A stretch of DNA of 64,000 bases from Sphingobacteriales bacterium (GTDB lineage: Bacteria; Bacteroidota; Bacteroidia; Chitinophagales; JADIYW01): assembly GCA_016721245.1 (NCBI GenBank), contig JADKIQ010000009.1:124001-188000 (forward strand). The letters are read 5' to 3'. Positions 1 to 6,796 of the stretch are shown one piece after another. Position numbers and translations under genes: made by a program. The notes below the pieces were generated by a model, which searched no databases, had not been told where the DNA came from, and was given only the letters and a program-made list of their open reading frames with translations. Every line of letters begins with the position of its first letter. Within the stretch, counting starts at the first letter, position 1.

Positions 1-288
1 ATTCATTACGCCCACGGCAGATATGGTTACTGGACCTACACCTTCCGGTTCAAAAATTCCGATTTTGAACTGATAGGCTATGACTCCAGTAATAATAACG
101 GCCCGGAAGTGAACAGCGAAACGAGCATTAATTTCCTGACGAAAAAGAAATTAATAAGGCGGAATACACAGGAAGACGACAAAGACGGAGAAGCGGTATT
201 TGAAGAAACCTGGGAAGATATAAAACTGGACAAGCCCTATAAATTATCAGAAATAAAAGACTTCGACGAATTAGAGGTAACGGAGTAA
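1..288 (+). CDS. Hypothetical protein, C-terminal 95 residues
   Basis: The reading frame is open from the first base and stops at TAA 286-288, so the gene starts outside the window. The visible part is rich in aromatic residues at its start (HGRYGYWTYTFRF), followed by FELIGYDSS and a polar, acidic tail ending in KLSEIKDFDELEVTE. I have an impression of similar tails in uncharacterised Bacteroidota proteins but cannot name a family. No membrane segment is visible in this piece. The next gene on this strand begins 241 bp downstream, after a weak hairpin. Confidence 0.7.
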   Translation: MHYAHGRYGYWTYTFRFKNSDFELIGYDSSNNNGPEVNSETSINFLTKKKLIRRNTQEDDKDGEAVFEETWEDIKLDKPYKLSEIKDFDELEVTE

Positions 289-351
289 TTTGATAAAGTT
301 ATTTAAAAGACAAAAAAATCTTGTGGAAATGTCGTAGAAACAGTTTCAGAA

Positions 352-383
352 CATTTTGCCGACCTCAGCAAAATGGTAATTTT
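352..383 (+). terminator. Weak terminator-like hairpin
   Basis: CATTTTGC (352-359) can pair with GCAAAATG (368-375) around an 8-nt loop, followed by a T-rich stretch. It lies 63 bp after the stop of the first gene. The T tract is interrupted, so termination is only suggested. The rest of the 289-529 gap shows nothing I can name except GTTAGCGGC at 495-503, discussed with the attC-like site. Confidence 0.3.
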
Positions 384-529
384 TAGATTTTAAACAGAAT
401 AAATTTATTTACGAATCAACAATGTTGCATAAATCCATAGAATTTCCTTCGGATTGCAGCCTATTTTTATATAAGAGTTGCGTATATTTGATGAGTTAGC
501 GGCAAGTTTAACGCATCACATAGACGACA

Positions 530-1333
530 ATGTTTACGACAAAGAGAATTAAAATAAAAAGCAACGATATTTACATCAGTAAGCATGGACTATTTGGACA
601 AAAAACTGAAGAGTATTTGGGTGTATTAAGTTTCGACAATCCGACACCGACAATAAAAGTTTTTGAGAATAGCACATTGCTAAAGACTTTCAATATCGAA
701 ACGCTGACAACAAACTCTAATCTCACTGGACAATACTTTCATATTTCGGTTAGGCTTTTAGAAAATGATGGTGTAATGATTGATGGCATCATTTCCAAGC
801 ATAATGACAAGCATCAATACTGGCAGGACAGCGACTATGAAGCAATAAGATTTCAACCTTTCTTTTTGACTACAGCCGACCTTGCGACAAGTCAGCGAAT
901 AATTGGTAAAGGAGTTTTTGAAAGAGGACTGCATTATTCAGGGACAATAACACCGACAACAGTTCGTGTAATTTGTATTTGCGACAACTGCAATAAAAGT
1001 TTTACCGTTCAACATTTTCACGGTGGCTTTTCAGACAGTCAATATTTTTACTCGACCGACAGCAAACAGACATTGATTGTGCCTTACAACAAAATCAAAA
1101 ACTTACCGACACATCTACAAAAAGAGGTTGACGAAAAAATAATTGCACAAGTAGAAGCAGAACTTCCAAAGCCGACAAAGGGAAAAGGGAACTACCGTTA
1201 TTACAATTCTTTTTGTTGTCCTCATTGTTTAAGTCCTTATATTGACTTTCAAAAAAATAAACAAATTAGACCGACAGAATATTATGGACTAAAATATATT
1301 AACGACAAATTCTACACACTTGATGAGCATTGA
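530..1333 (+). CDS. Zinc-ribbon-like hypothetical protein, possible mobile cassette gene
   Basis: A 267-residue protein with no signal peptide or membrane segment. Two CxxC pairs, C151/C154 (CDNC) and C230/C233 (CPHC), are about 75 residues apart and could form one split zinc ribbon. I do not recognise the family. The gene stands alone. Its DNA style differs from its neighbours, with very frequent GACA and CGACA words (for example around 634-650), which suggests transfer. It is bounded by GTTAGCGGC at 495-503 and its inverse GCCGCTAAC at 1359-1367, just after the stop; the latter opens an imperfect inverted repeat resembling an integron attC site. The function is unknown. Confidence 0.75.
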   Translation: MFTTKRIKIKSNDIYISKHGLFGQKTEEYLGVLSFDNPTPTIKVFENSTLLKTFNIETLTTNSNLTGQYFHISVRLLENDGVMIDGIISKHNDKHQYWQDSDYEAIRFQPFFLTTADLATSQRIIGKGVFERGLHYSGTITPTTVRVICICDNCNKSFTVQHFHGGFSDSQYFYSTDSKQTLIVPYNKIKNLPTHLQKEVDEKIIAQVEAELPKPTKGKGNYRYYNSFCCPHCLSPYIDFQKNKQIRPTEYYGLKYINDKFYTLDEH

Positions 1334-1358
1334 CATCATAGGACGAGAAAGAAAACCA

Positions 1359-1490
1359 GCCGCTAACAAAAAATTGGCAATAGTTGTGGTAGATTTGGTA
1401 AATTAAGATTTGTGCAATAAATTTAATTTGTAAATAAGTGATAGTTGGTGATAAACACGCACAACCATCGCCAATTTTCAACCGTTAAAA
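1359..1490 (+). other. attC-like imperfect inverted repeat after the cassette gene
   Basis: GCCGCTAAC (1359-1367) is followed by AAAATTGGCAATAGTTGTG (from 1370). Its imperfect complement CACAACCATCGCCAATTTT lies at 1459-1477, followed by CCGTTA at 1482-1487. The arms sit about 70 bp apart. A terminal xxCTAAC, a foldable interior and a terminal GTTA follow the plan of integron attC sites (RYYYAAC ... GTTRRRY), although neither end matches that consensus exactly. No integron integrase is present in the window. The identification is an inference from layout. Confidence 0.4.
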
Positions 1491-1730
1491 AATAAAAAAG
1501 AGCAGCTGACGCTGCTCTGTGGGTTTTTGTGTTTCTAGAAGGGGGGATTTTTTTGTTTCCAGAATTCAGGGTTGGGTTTTTTGTTTCGTTTCTTTGGGTT
1601 GTTTTTATGTTTCTAAACTTTGGGTCGGGTTTCAATGTTTCCAGCCTTTCGCTGTTTGATAATGTAAAGATGCAGCAAAACCAGCTCAAAATAAATTAAG
1701 CAGAAACGTAATATGTGACATGCTTATTTT
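1491..1730. repeat. 240-bp intergenic direct repeat, copy A
   Basis: This segment is nearly identical to 2607-2847; only scattered substitutions and a one-base length difference are visible. It opens with a perfect 7-bp hairpin, GAGCAGC (1500-1506) TGAC GCTGCTC (1511-1517). About five degenerate units of roughly 26-28 bp follow, built on GGGTTnGGGTTTTTTtGTTTCyAGA, through about 1650. It ends in a unique part containing TAAGCAGAAACG and TGTGACATGCTTATTTT. The two copies flank a single hydrolase gene. Reading frames across it differ between strands and look non-coding. I do not recognise the family. Confidence 0.85.
1494..1526 (+). terminator. Hairpin terminator in repeat copy A
   Basis: A perfect 7-bp stem (1500-1506 with 1511-1517) and a TGAC tetraloop follow an A-run and precede TGTGGGTTTTTG. 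The A-run before and T-run after would allow termination in either direction. The same hairpin opens copy B at 2616-2633. Confidence 0.5.
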
Positions 1731-1766
1731 TCTATAAATTTTCCGCTGCGATTTCTCAATTATACG

Positions 1767-1774
1767 TAAGTTTG
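1767..1774 (+). promoter_or_regulatory. Bacteroidota -7 promoter element
   Basis: TAAGTTTG fits the Bacteroidota primary sigma -7 consensus TAnnTTTG and lies 20 bp before the ATG of the hydrolase at 1794. No clear -33 TTTG is seen. Confidence 0.45.
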
Positions 1775-1793
1775 AATACATCAATTATCAGCA

Positions 1794-2588
1794 ATGCCTA
1801 CCATAAAAATCAACAACTGCAATTATTATTACGAAGTGCATGGCGAAGGCCCTGAAACCATTGTGTTTTCGCATGGTTTGCTGTGGAGCGGTTATTTGTT
1901 TCACAAACAGGTGGCGTATTTTAAAAACCGTTACAGAGTCATCACCTACGATCACCGCGGACAGGGAAAATCGGAAGTAACAAAAACCGGTTATGATATG
2001 GATAGTCTCTACGAAGACGTGGCTTTGCTGATAGAACATTTGCAGTTGGGTCCTGTACATTTTGCAGGGCTTTCCATGGGTGGTTTTGTAGCCATGCGTT
2101 TGGCAGCGCGCCGGCCGGATTTGCTGAAGTCGCTGATTTTAATGGAAACTTCCGCGCAACCGGAACCCAATACGCTGAAGTATACGTTTCTCACTTCTGT
2201 GGTGAAACTGCTGGGCGTGGGCGTGGTGGCAAAGCCGGTGATGAAAATAATGTTCGGCGATACTTTTTTGCAGGATGCCAGCAGAAAAATTGAAGAGATT
2301 GAATTTGAAACGGAACTTAAGAAAAATAAAAAAACGATTGTAAAAGCTGTGGAGGGCGTGATTCGCAGAAAAGGAATTGAAAACGAATTGGTAAATATAA
2401 AATGTCCTACGCTGATTATGGTGGGCGACCAGGATAAAGCCACCGTACCGGCAAAGGCAGAATTTATTCATCAGCATATTCCGCAATCCATACTCGTTTA
2501 TATTATCAACGCCGGACATTCATCCAGTATTGAAGAGCCGGAACAGGTCAACAAAGCCATGGATGATTTTTTGAGAAATCCGTCCTGA
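1794..2588 (+). CDS. Alpha/beta-fold hydrolase
   Basis: A 264-residue cytoplasmic protein of the alpha/beta hydrolase superfamily. The oxyanion-loop HG (FSHGLL, 26-30) and DHRGQGKS (53-60) are followed by the nucleophile elbow GLSMGG with Ser94. The acid is probably Asp214 in GDQD and the base His242 in NAGHSSS. A helical cap lies between about residues 125 and 195. The length and layout match the family. The substrate cannot be told; esterase, lactonase or C-C hydrolase activity are all possible. The gene sits alone between the two 240-bp repeats, so recombination between them would delete it. Confidence 0.88.
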   Translation: MPTIKINNCNYYYEVHGEGPETIVFSHGLLWSGYLFHKQVAYFKNRYRVITYDHRGQGKSEVTKTGYDMDSLYEDVALLIEHLQLGPVHFAGLSMGGFVAMRLAARRPDLLKSLILMETSAQPEPNTLKYTFLTSVVKLLGVGVVAKPVMKIMFGDTFLQDASRKIEEIEFETELKKNKKTIVKAVEGVIRRKGIENELVNIKCPTLIMVGDQDKATVPAKAEFIHQHIPQSILVYIINAGHSSSIEEPEQVNKAMDDFLRNPS

Positions 2589-2606
2589 TTTATTTTTAAT
2601 AAGATA

Positions 2607-2847
2607 AATAAAAAAGAGCAGCTGACGCTGCTCTGTTGGTTTTTGTGTTTCTAGAAGGGGGGAGTTTTTTTGTTTCCAGAATTCAGGGTTGGGTTTTTTG
2701 TTTCGTTTCTTTGGGTTGTTTTTATGTTTCTAAACTTAGGGTCGGGTTTCAATGTTTCCAGCCTTTCGCTGTTTGATAATGTAAAGATGCAGCAAAACCC
2801 GTTCAATATAAATTAAGCAGAAACGCCATATGTGACATGCTTATTTT
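2607..2847. repeat. 240-bp intergenic direct repeat, copy B
   Basis: This is the second copy of the repeat at 1491-1730, in the same orientation, starting 19 bp after the hydrolase stop. It has the same hairpin at 2616-2622/2627-2633, the same GTTTC/GGGTTnGGG sub-repeats and the same end (TGTGACATGCTTATTTT). Visible differences include GGGGGGAG for GGGGGGA and ACTTAGGG for ACTTTGGG. It fills most of the gap before the gene at 2904. Confidence 0.85.
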
Positions 2848-2903
2848 CAATGATTAAAACAAGCCGAATTATCTTAATTCGAAAAAAAATAGTATGTTGA
2901 GAT

Positions 2904-3272
2904 ATGATAAAAGGCATCAGTATAACTGTGATCATTGACGAAGTAAAAAATGAAGACAGTGTAACAGTGATAAAAGAGGCATTGTTAGAGGCATTGCCAA
3001 AAGAAACTCATTTTAAATCTGCAGAAAAATATACCAAGTTTGAAGATGCTTATAAACTGGAATTTGATATCGCAATTAAAGAGAGTATGCCTAAAGAAAA
3101 ACTGACTTATCAGTTGCTGGTACTTACGGATTGCATTTCAAGACCATGGTCTGTTTACTTCGACAAGGAAGGTGATAATACAGAACTTATTTTTAACAGA
3201 GACAACAATACCAACTTCACTCAGCCTGTTTTTTCGCATATTCGCTGGGCACACATTCAATTGATTTATTAA
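2904..3272 (+). CDS. Hypothetical protein, 122 aa
   Basis: A small soluble protein of mixed charge, starting MIKGISITVIIDEVKNEDS and ending FSHIRWAHIQLIY. No signal peptide, membrane segment or metal motif is visible. It alternates predicted strands (ISITVIID, LTYQLLVLTD) with a charged helix, as in small alpha/beta domains, but I do not recognise the family. It follows repeat copy B and precedes a DUF1569/DinB-like gene on the same strand with a 93-bp gap. No function is proposed. Confidence 0.6.
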   Translation: MIKGISITVIIDEVKNEDSVTVIKEALLEALPKETHFKSAEKYTKFEDAYKLEFDIAIKESMPKEKLTYQLLVLTDCISRPWSVYFDKEGDNTELIFNRDNNTNFTQPVFSHIRWAHIQLIY

Positions 3273-3365
3273 AACCATTTTACATCTCTTCTTGCTGCGT
3301 TTTTTATTTAAACACTACAACCATTTCCATCTTTTGTGTGTTACTCATTTTGTAACAGAAAAGAA

Positions 3366-3830
3366 ATGGAAAAAATAGCAGGTCTTATACAACAACTTGA
3401 AAAACACATTTCTAATGCAGCACTCATAAACCCTATTATTTCCGCCTCTTCTGTCGGATGGCAAATTGAACACAGTCTGCTAACGATTAACCGGATTATC
3501 GATCAGCTGAAAAAATCAGATCCCAATAAATATAGCTGGAAATTCAGTATCGGCAGACTGATTATTCTGACCACCCAAAAAATTCCCAGAGGTAGAGCAC
3601 AGGCACCAAAGATTGTTCAACCTAAAGATGATATCAGTTTCGAATGTCTGAATGCTTCTATTGAAACAGCTAAAGAAAGCATTCAATTGTTAACTACATT
3701 AAACAGAAATCATTATTTTGAACATCCGTATTTTGGTAAACTGAATGTAAAGCCTGCTATGCAGTTTTTGCAGATTCATACCCAACATCATCTCGCCATC
3801 ATTGATGATATTGTTAGATCTACTAAATAA
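3366..3830 (+). CDS. DUF1569/DinB-like helical protein
   Basis: A 154-residue protein. The ATG at 3366 is preferred over an upstream in-frame start at 3336, whose extra residues (MCYSFCNRKE) look non-native. The sequence suggests a four-helix bundle with histidines placed as in the DinB/DUF1569 superfamily: GWQIEHSLL near residue 37 and the late HTQHHLAIID. That superfamily includes metal-binding and thiol-dependent transferase-like proteins, but the activity of this member is unknown. It stands alone before a second alpha/beta hydrolase gene. Confidence 0.6.
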   Translation: MEKIAGLIQQLEKHISNAALINPIISASSVGWQIEHSLLTINRIIDQLKKSDPNKYSWKFSIGRLIILTTQKIPRGRAQAPKIVQPKDDISFECLNASIETAKESIQLLTTLNRNHYFEHPYFGKLNVKPAMQFLQIHTQHHLAIIDDIVRSTK

Positions 3831-3908
3831 AAAATAATCGTTTCAGTGGTTTCGGTTTAGCAACAATATCTTCACCTTTTAACTCTTTTCTTTTGCTTAA
3901 ATTCGTGA

Positions 3909-4568
3909 GTGTCAACACCTGTAACTTATTTCATAGGCGGTATTGCATCCGACGAGCGCATTTTCAAACATCAGATGGTGGCGGTAGAAAATGCCGTGTA
4001 CCTGCCGTTTCCAAAACACGATAAACACGATACAATGGAAACCTACGTGAAGAAATTCATTCCGTTCATCGATACAACAAAAGCGTTTAATCTCGTTGGA
4101 AACTCCATGGGCGGCATTATGGTGATGGAATTGATTAAACACGTGCAGCCGCAAAAAGTAGTGTTGATTTCATCTGTAAAAAGCCGGAATGAAATGCCCT
4201 TTATTTTAACGCATATGAAATATACCAATGCCCACAAACTGTTGCCGGGTAAGGGTTTTATCGGCTTCATACAGTTCGGAAGTTTATTTAAAAACGAAAT
4301 ATTGAAAGTGCCCGGTATGCGTCGGCTGGCCGTAAGTATGGCGAAAAGTAACGACCCGGATTTTTTATACTGGTGTGTGAATGCCATTATAAAATGGAAC
4401 GGAAAAGAAGATTACCGCAAAGATATCATTCATATACACGGCACGAAAGATGAAATGTTCCCGTACCGCAATATAAAAAATGCGATACCCGTGCAGGGCG
4501 GCACCCATTCTATGCTGCTGATTCATCATAAGGAAGTGAATCAGCTGCTGGCTGAAAGTTTGAAATAA
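3909..4568 (+). CDS. Alpha/beta hydrolase, short form
   Basis: A 219-residue protein starting at GTG 3909; no ATG fits before the conserved TYFIGGIASDERIF strand. The nucleophile is Ser66 in GNSMGG, the acid is probably in HGTKDEMFP, and the base is the His of GGTHSML near the C-terminus. No signal peptide is present, so it is cytoplasmic. It is shorter than the hydrolase at 1794 and not closely similar to it. The substrate is unknown. It converges with the membrane-protein gene at 4570, with a one-base gap. Confidence 0.75.
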   Translation: MSTPVTYFIGGIASDERIFKHQMVAVENAVYLPFPKHDKHDTMETYVKKFIPFIDTTKAFNLVGNSMGGIMVMELIKHVQPQKVVLISSVKSRNEMPFILTHMKYTNAHKLLPGKGFIGFIQFGSLFKNEILKVPGMRRLAVSMAKSNDPDFLYWCVNAIIKWNGKEDYRKDIIHIHGTKDEMFPYRNIKNAIPVQGGTHSMLLIHHKEVNQLLAESLK

Positions 4569-4569
4569 A

Positions 4570-4872
4570 TCAGTAAGTAGAGAACACGATAATCACACCG
4601 ACCAGAATTAAAATACTCATGCCGGTAAAAAATAATAAATCGGCAAATTTTTCCAGACGTTTGTTTTTGTCGCTTCTTAAAGTGAGATAGGAAAAGAAAG
4701 CCGCGAAAATAAAAAAGAACGTATCGATTCCTAAAATTTCATCGGCATATGTTTTAAGGCTGGTGTTCATCACTTTAAATAAAGCAATCACCGTAATACA
4801 AACACCAATCATAGTGGTGGAACCCGAAAACACATAATGTGCAATTTCTTTATTTTCGTTTTGAGGACTCAT
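4570..4872 (-). CDS. Small multi-pass membrane protein
   Basis: A 100-residue protein starting at MSPQNENKE; a start six codons upstream is possible but less likely. Three hydrophobic stretches (about residues 17-35, 49-62 and 76-98) are separated by short charged loops, one of which carries RSDKNKRLEK. I do not recognise a named family. It lies downstream of the AI-2E-type permease gene on the same strand (57-bp gap) and may be co-transcribed with it. The function is unknown. Confidence 0.6.
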   Translation of the reverse strand: MSPQNENKEIAHYVFSGSTTMIGVCITVIALFKVMNTSLKTYADEILGIDTFFFIFAAFFSYLTLRSDKNKRLEKFADLLFFTGMSILILVGVIIVFSTY

Positions 4873-4929
4873 TTTTATATAGAATAACAAAATCCATTCC
4901 CAATACCACTACGCAAAAAATAAAAAATG

Positions 4930-5952
4930 TTAATCTTCATTCCGGGTTTCTGCAAATTCACTTACATAAATTCGAGCCATTAATAATAAATAAGACACCA
5001 GCAGTGGACCGAAAATCAATCCGATAAAACCGAATAGTTTTAATCCGGTGATAACGCCAAACAGTGTAATGAGCGGATGAATATCGGCAAAGGCCTTTAA
5101 TAAAAATAAACGCAAAACATTGTCCACATTCAATACGACAATGGCACAATAAGCGGCAAGCCCCATGGCACCACCCGGATTTCCACCGGCATATAAATAC
5201 ACCACTAAAGGTATCCAGATTAATCCGGAGCCGACAAAAGGAATCACCGAACACACGCAGGTAACAAAGCCCCACAACATCGGATCTTTGATTCCGAAAA
5301 TTAAATAACCGATATAAGCGCAAAGACCCTGTGCAATTGCCAGCACGGGAATTCCGATTGCATAGGACGTAACAATATTTTTTGTTTCAGAAGAGACTTT
5401 TTGTTTATTTTCCGGTTTCAGCGGAATGTGCTTCAGCATAGAAGATTCTATTTTCTGTGCATTACTCAGCATAAAAAACAACACAAAAAACATAGTGCTT
5501 AAATTGATAAACAAATTTGCAGCAGTGCTTAAAAAATCGGGTAAATAGGAAGAGACAATACCCGGGATATTGCTGATGTTTTTTTCTGATAATAATTCAA
5601 TACCTGTTGCTGTTGTAATCCGTTCGATAATTTCTTTTACACCCTGAAATAAATCCTGCGCGTTGTCGGTAAAATTCTGAAGTTTAGGCACCACAAAAAT
5701 AGTGGCCAGTCCGAAAGGAATGGATAAAATAATCGCATCTATTAAAATCAATGAAACAGTAGCCAGATAACGGTTCCATCTTTTTTGATAGATTAGATGA
5801 AATAAGAATCTACGATTTAGTACATACAGCGTAACCGCACCCAGCAAGCCCGGAATCAAAAAATTAATTTGTAAAAAAATTAAAACACCCAGCGCCAGCA
5901 GGATAAGGAAAAAGATAATCTGGCGGAACCGTTCGTTAAATGTGTTTTGCAT
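4930..5952 (-). CDS. AI-2E family (PerM/UPF0118) transporter
   Basis: A 340-residue integral membrane protein. Paired N-terminal helices (about 12-45), a third near 65-85, a soluble loop with the amphipathic segment LFQGVKEIIERITTATG, then a C-terminal bundle with PFVGSGLIWIP and the ending GLIFGPLLVSYLL match the AI-2E exporter/PerM family. Members move small molecules or ions, and the substrate here is unknown. The start codon lies 2 bp past the stop of the tetR gene, so the two form one operon. Confidence 0.85.
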   Translation of the reverse strand: MQNTFNERFRQIIFFLILLALGVLIFLQINFLIPGLLGAVTLYVLNRRFLFHLIYQKRWNRYLATVSLILIDAIILSIPFGLATIFVVPKLQNFTDNAQDLFQGVKEIIERITTATGIELLSEKNISNIPGIVSSYLPDFLSTAANLFINLSTMFFVLFFMLSNAQKIESSMLKHIPLKPENKQKVSSETKNIVTSYAIGIPVLAIAQGLCAYIGYLIFGIKDPMLWGFVTCVCSVIPFVGSGLIWIPLVVYLYAGGNPGGAMGLAAYCAIVVLNVDNVLRLFLLKAFADIHPLITLFGVITGLKLFGFIGLIFGPLLVSYLLLMARIYVSEFAETRNED

Positions 5953-5954
5953 AC

Positions 5955-6635
5955 TTATTTTTTGTCGAGTACAGAAAAAACAAAGTTATCTAAATATTGG
6001 GCAACATATTTATTATTATTCAGATTTCCCTTTTTATCGGTTAACCTCGGCAGGTTTTCCGCAAAAAAGTGCTGCAGGTGAGCCATTTCAATTAAAGTAC
6101 TCGCCAGAGAGTGGTGATATTTGTATTTGGCATTATAGCTTTTAAAAATTTCTGCTATGGTGTTGCACAAGTCCTTGTATGCTTTAAAAAACTGTTTATC
6201 GTTGTCTTCTTTAACAGACTTGGTCATATATACTTTATTGCCTTCCGTAATAATAATCCGGTATAAAGCCGCGACATCGATACCTTCGTATTTTAGTTTT
6301 CCTTCCGCGCTTTCCATTAAAATCTGAATAATTCTGTTGATTTTACTTTTGTCGTCTTTCAAATTCTGAGTGTAAAAAAAAATCTGAAACTCTATCAGTA
6401 GCCAGTATAAATTGATGACATACAGCAATAAAAGATGTTTGTTTTCGAAATACCGGTAAACGGTAGCTTCGGTGGTATTGATACGGTTGGCCAGCTTCTT
6501 AAAGGTAAAATGTTCGTTTCCCAGGTCAGCCATCATAAGGATACTTTCTCTTATAATAGCCTTGCCTACTGTTGTTGATTGCGGATTTTTCAGGTATAAA
6601 CCTTCATTGATTGTACTGTTAAACTGAAGCTCCAT
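5955..6635 (-). CDS. TetR-family transcriptional regulator
   Basis: A 226-residue protein. The helix-turn-helix occupies about residues 43-64, with the recognition-helix pattern TTEATVYRYFENK that is typical of TetR; the rest is a helical ligand domain. It is the first gene of a tetR-permease operon and is divergent from the ABC/HlyD/TolC operon, 161 bp apart. That gap holds overlapping palindromes (6696-6721), so regulation of both operons and itself is likely. A related site before terC suggests a wider regulon. The ligand is unknown. Confidence 0.85.
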   Translation of the reverse strand: MELQFNSTINEGLYLKNPQSTTVGKAIIRESILMMADLGNEHFTFKKLANRINTTEATVYRYFENKHLLLLYVINLYWLLIEFQIFFYTQNLKDDKSKINRIIQILMESAEGKLKYEGIDVAALYRIIITEGNKVYMTKSVKEDNDKQFFKAYKDLCNTIAEIFKSYNAKYKYHHSLASTLIEMAHLQHFFAENLPRLTDKKGNLNNNKYVAQYLDNFVFSVLDKK

Positions 6636-6695
6636 ACTACAATATTACAAAAAAAAGTAACACTCGGGAACTTTATTGTAAAACTATTGTTTATG

Positions 6696-6721
6696 ATAGT
6701 AATACTATTACAAATAGTATT
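6696..6721. promoter_or_regulatory. Candidate TetR operator, exporter promoter
   Basis: Two overlapping palindromes are seen: ATAGTA-A-TACTAT (6696-6708) and AATACTATT-ACA-AATAGTATT (6701-6721, perfect 9-bp arms). They lie in the gap between the divergent tetR and exporter operons. A very similar arrangement recurs at 11308-11334 before terC. That TetR binds here is inferred from position and symmetry. Confidence 0.55.
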
Positions 6722-6740
6722 GTTTGGATAAATGGAAATT

Positions 6741-6779
6741 GGGAGAAGTTGTTTAAATTACTTAAATTTAACTTCTCCC
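6741..6779 (+). promoter_or_regulatory. Stem-loop in exporter leader
   Basis: GGGAGAAGTT (6741-6750) pairs perfectly with AACTTCTCCC (6770-6779) across a 19-nt AT-only-like loop. It ends 17 bp before the ATG of the ABC gene. No long T-run follows, so it is more likely a leader structure than a terminator. The terC leader carries a comparable stem built on GAGAAG/CTTCTC. Confidence 0.5.
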
Positions 6780-6796
6780 GCTTTTAAATTTAAAAG

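Noticed and set aside
1423..1689. Minus-strand ORF of 88 codons across repeat copy A
   Set aside because: It arises from the degenerate GTTTC/GGGTT repeat units, has no family features, and is not kept open in copy B.
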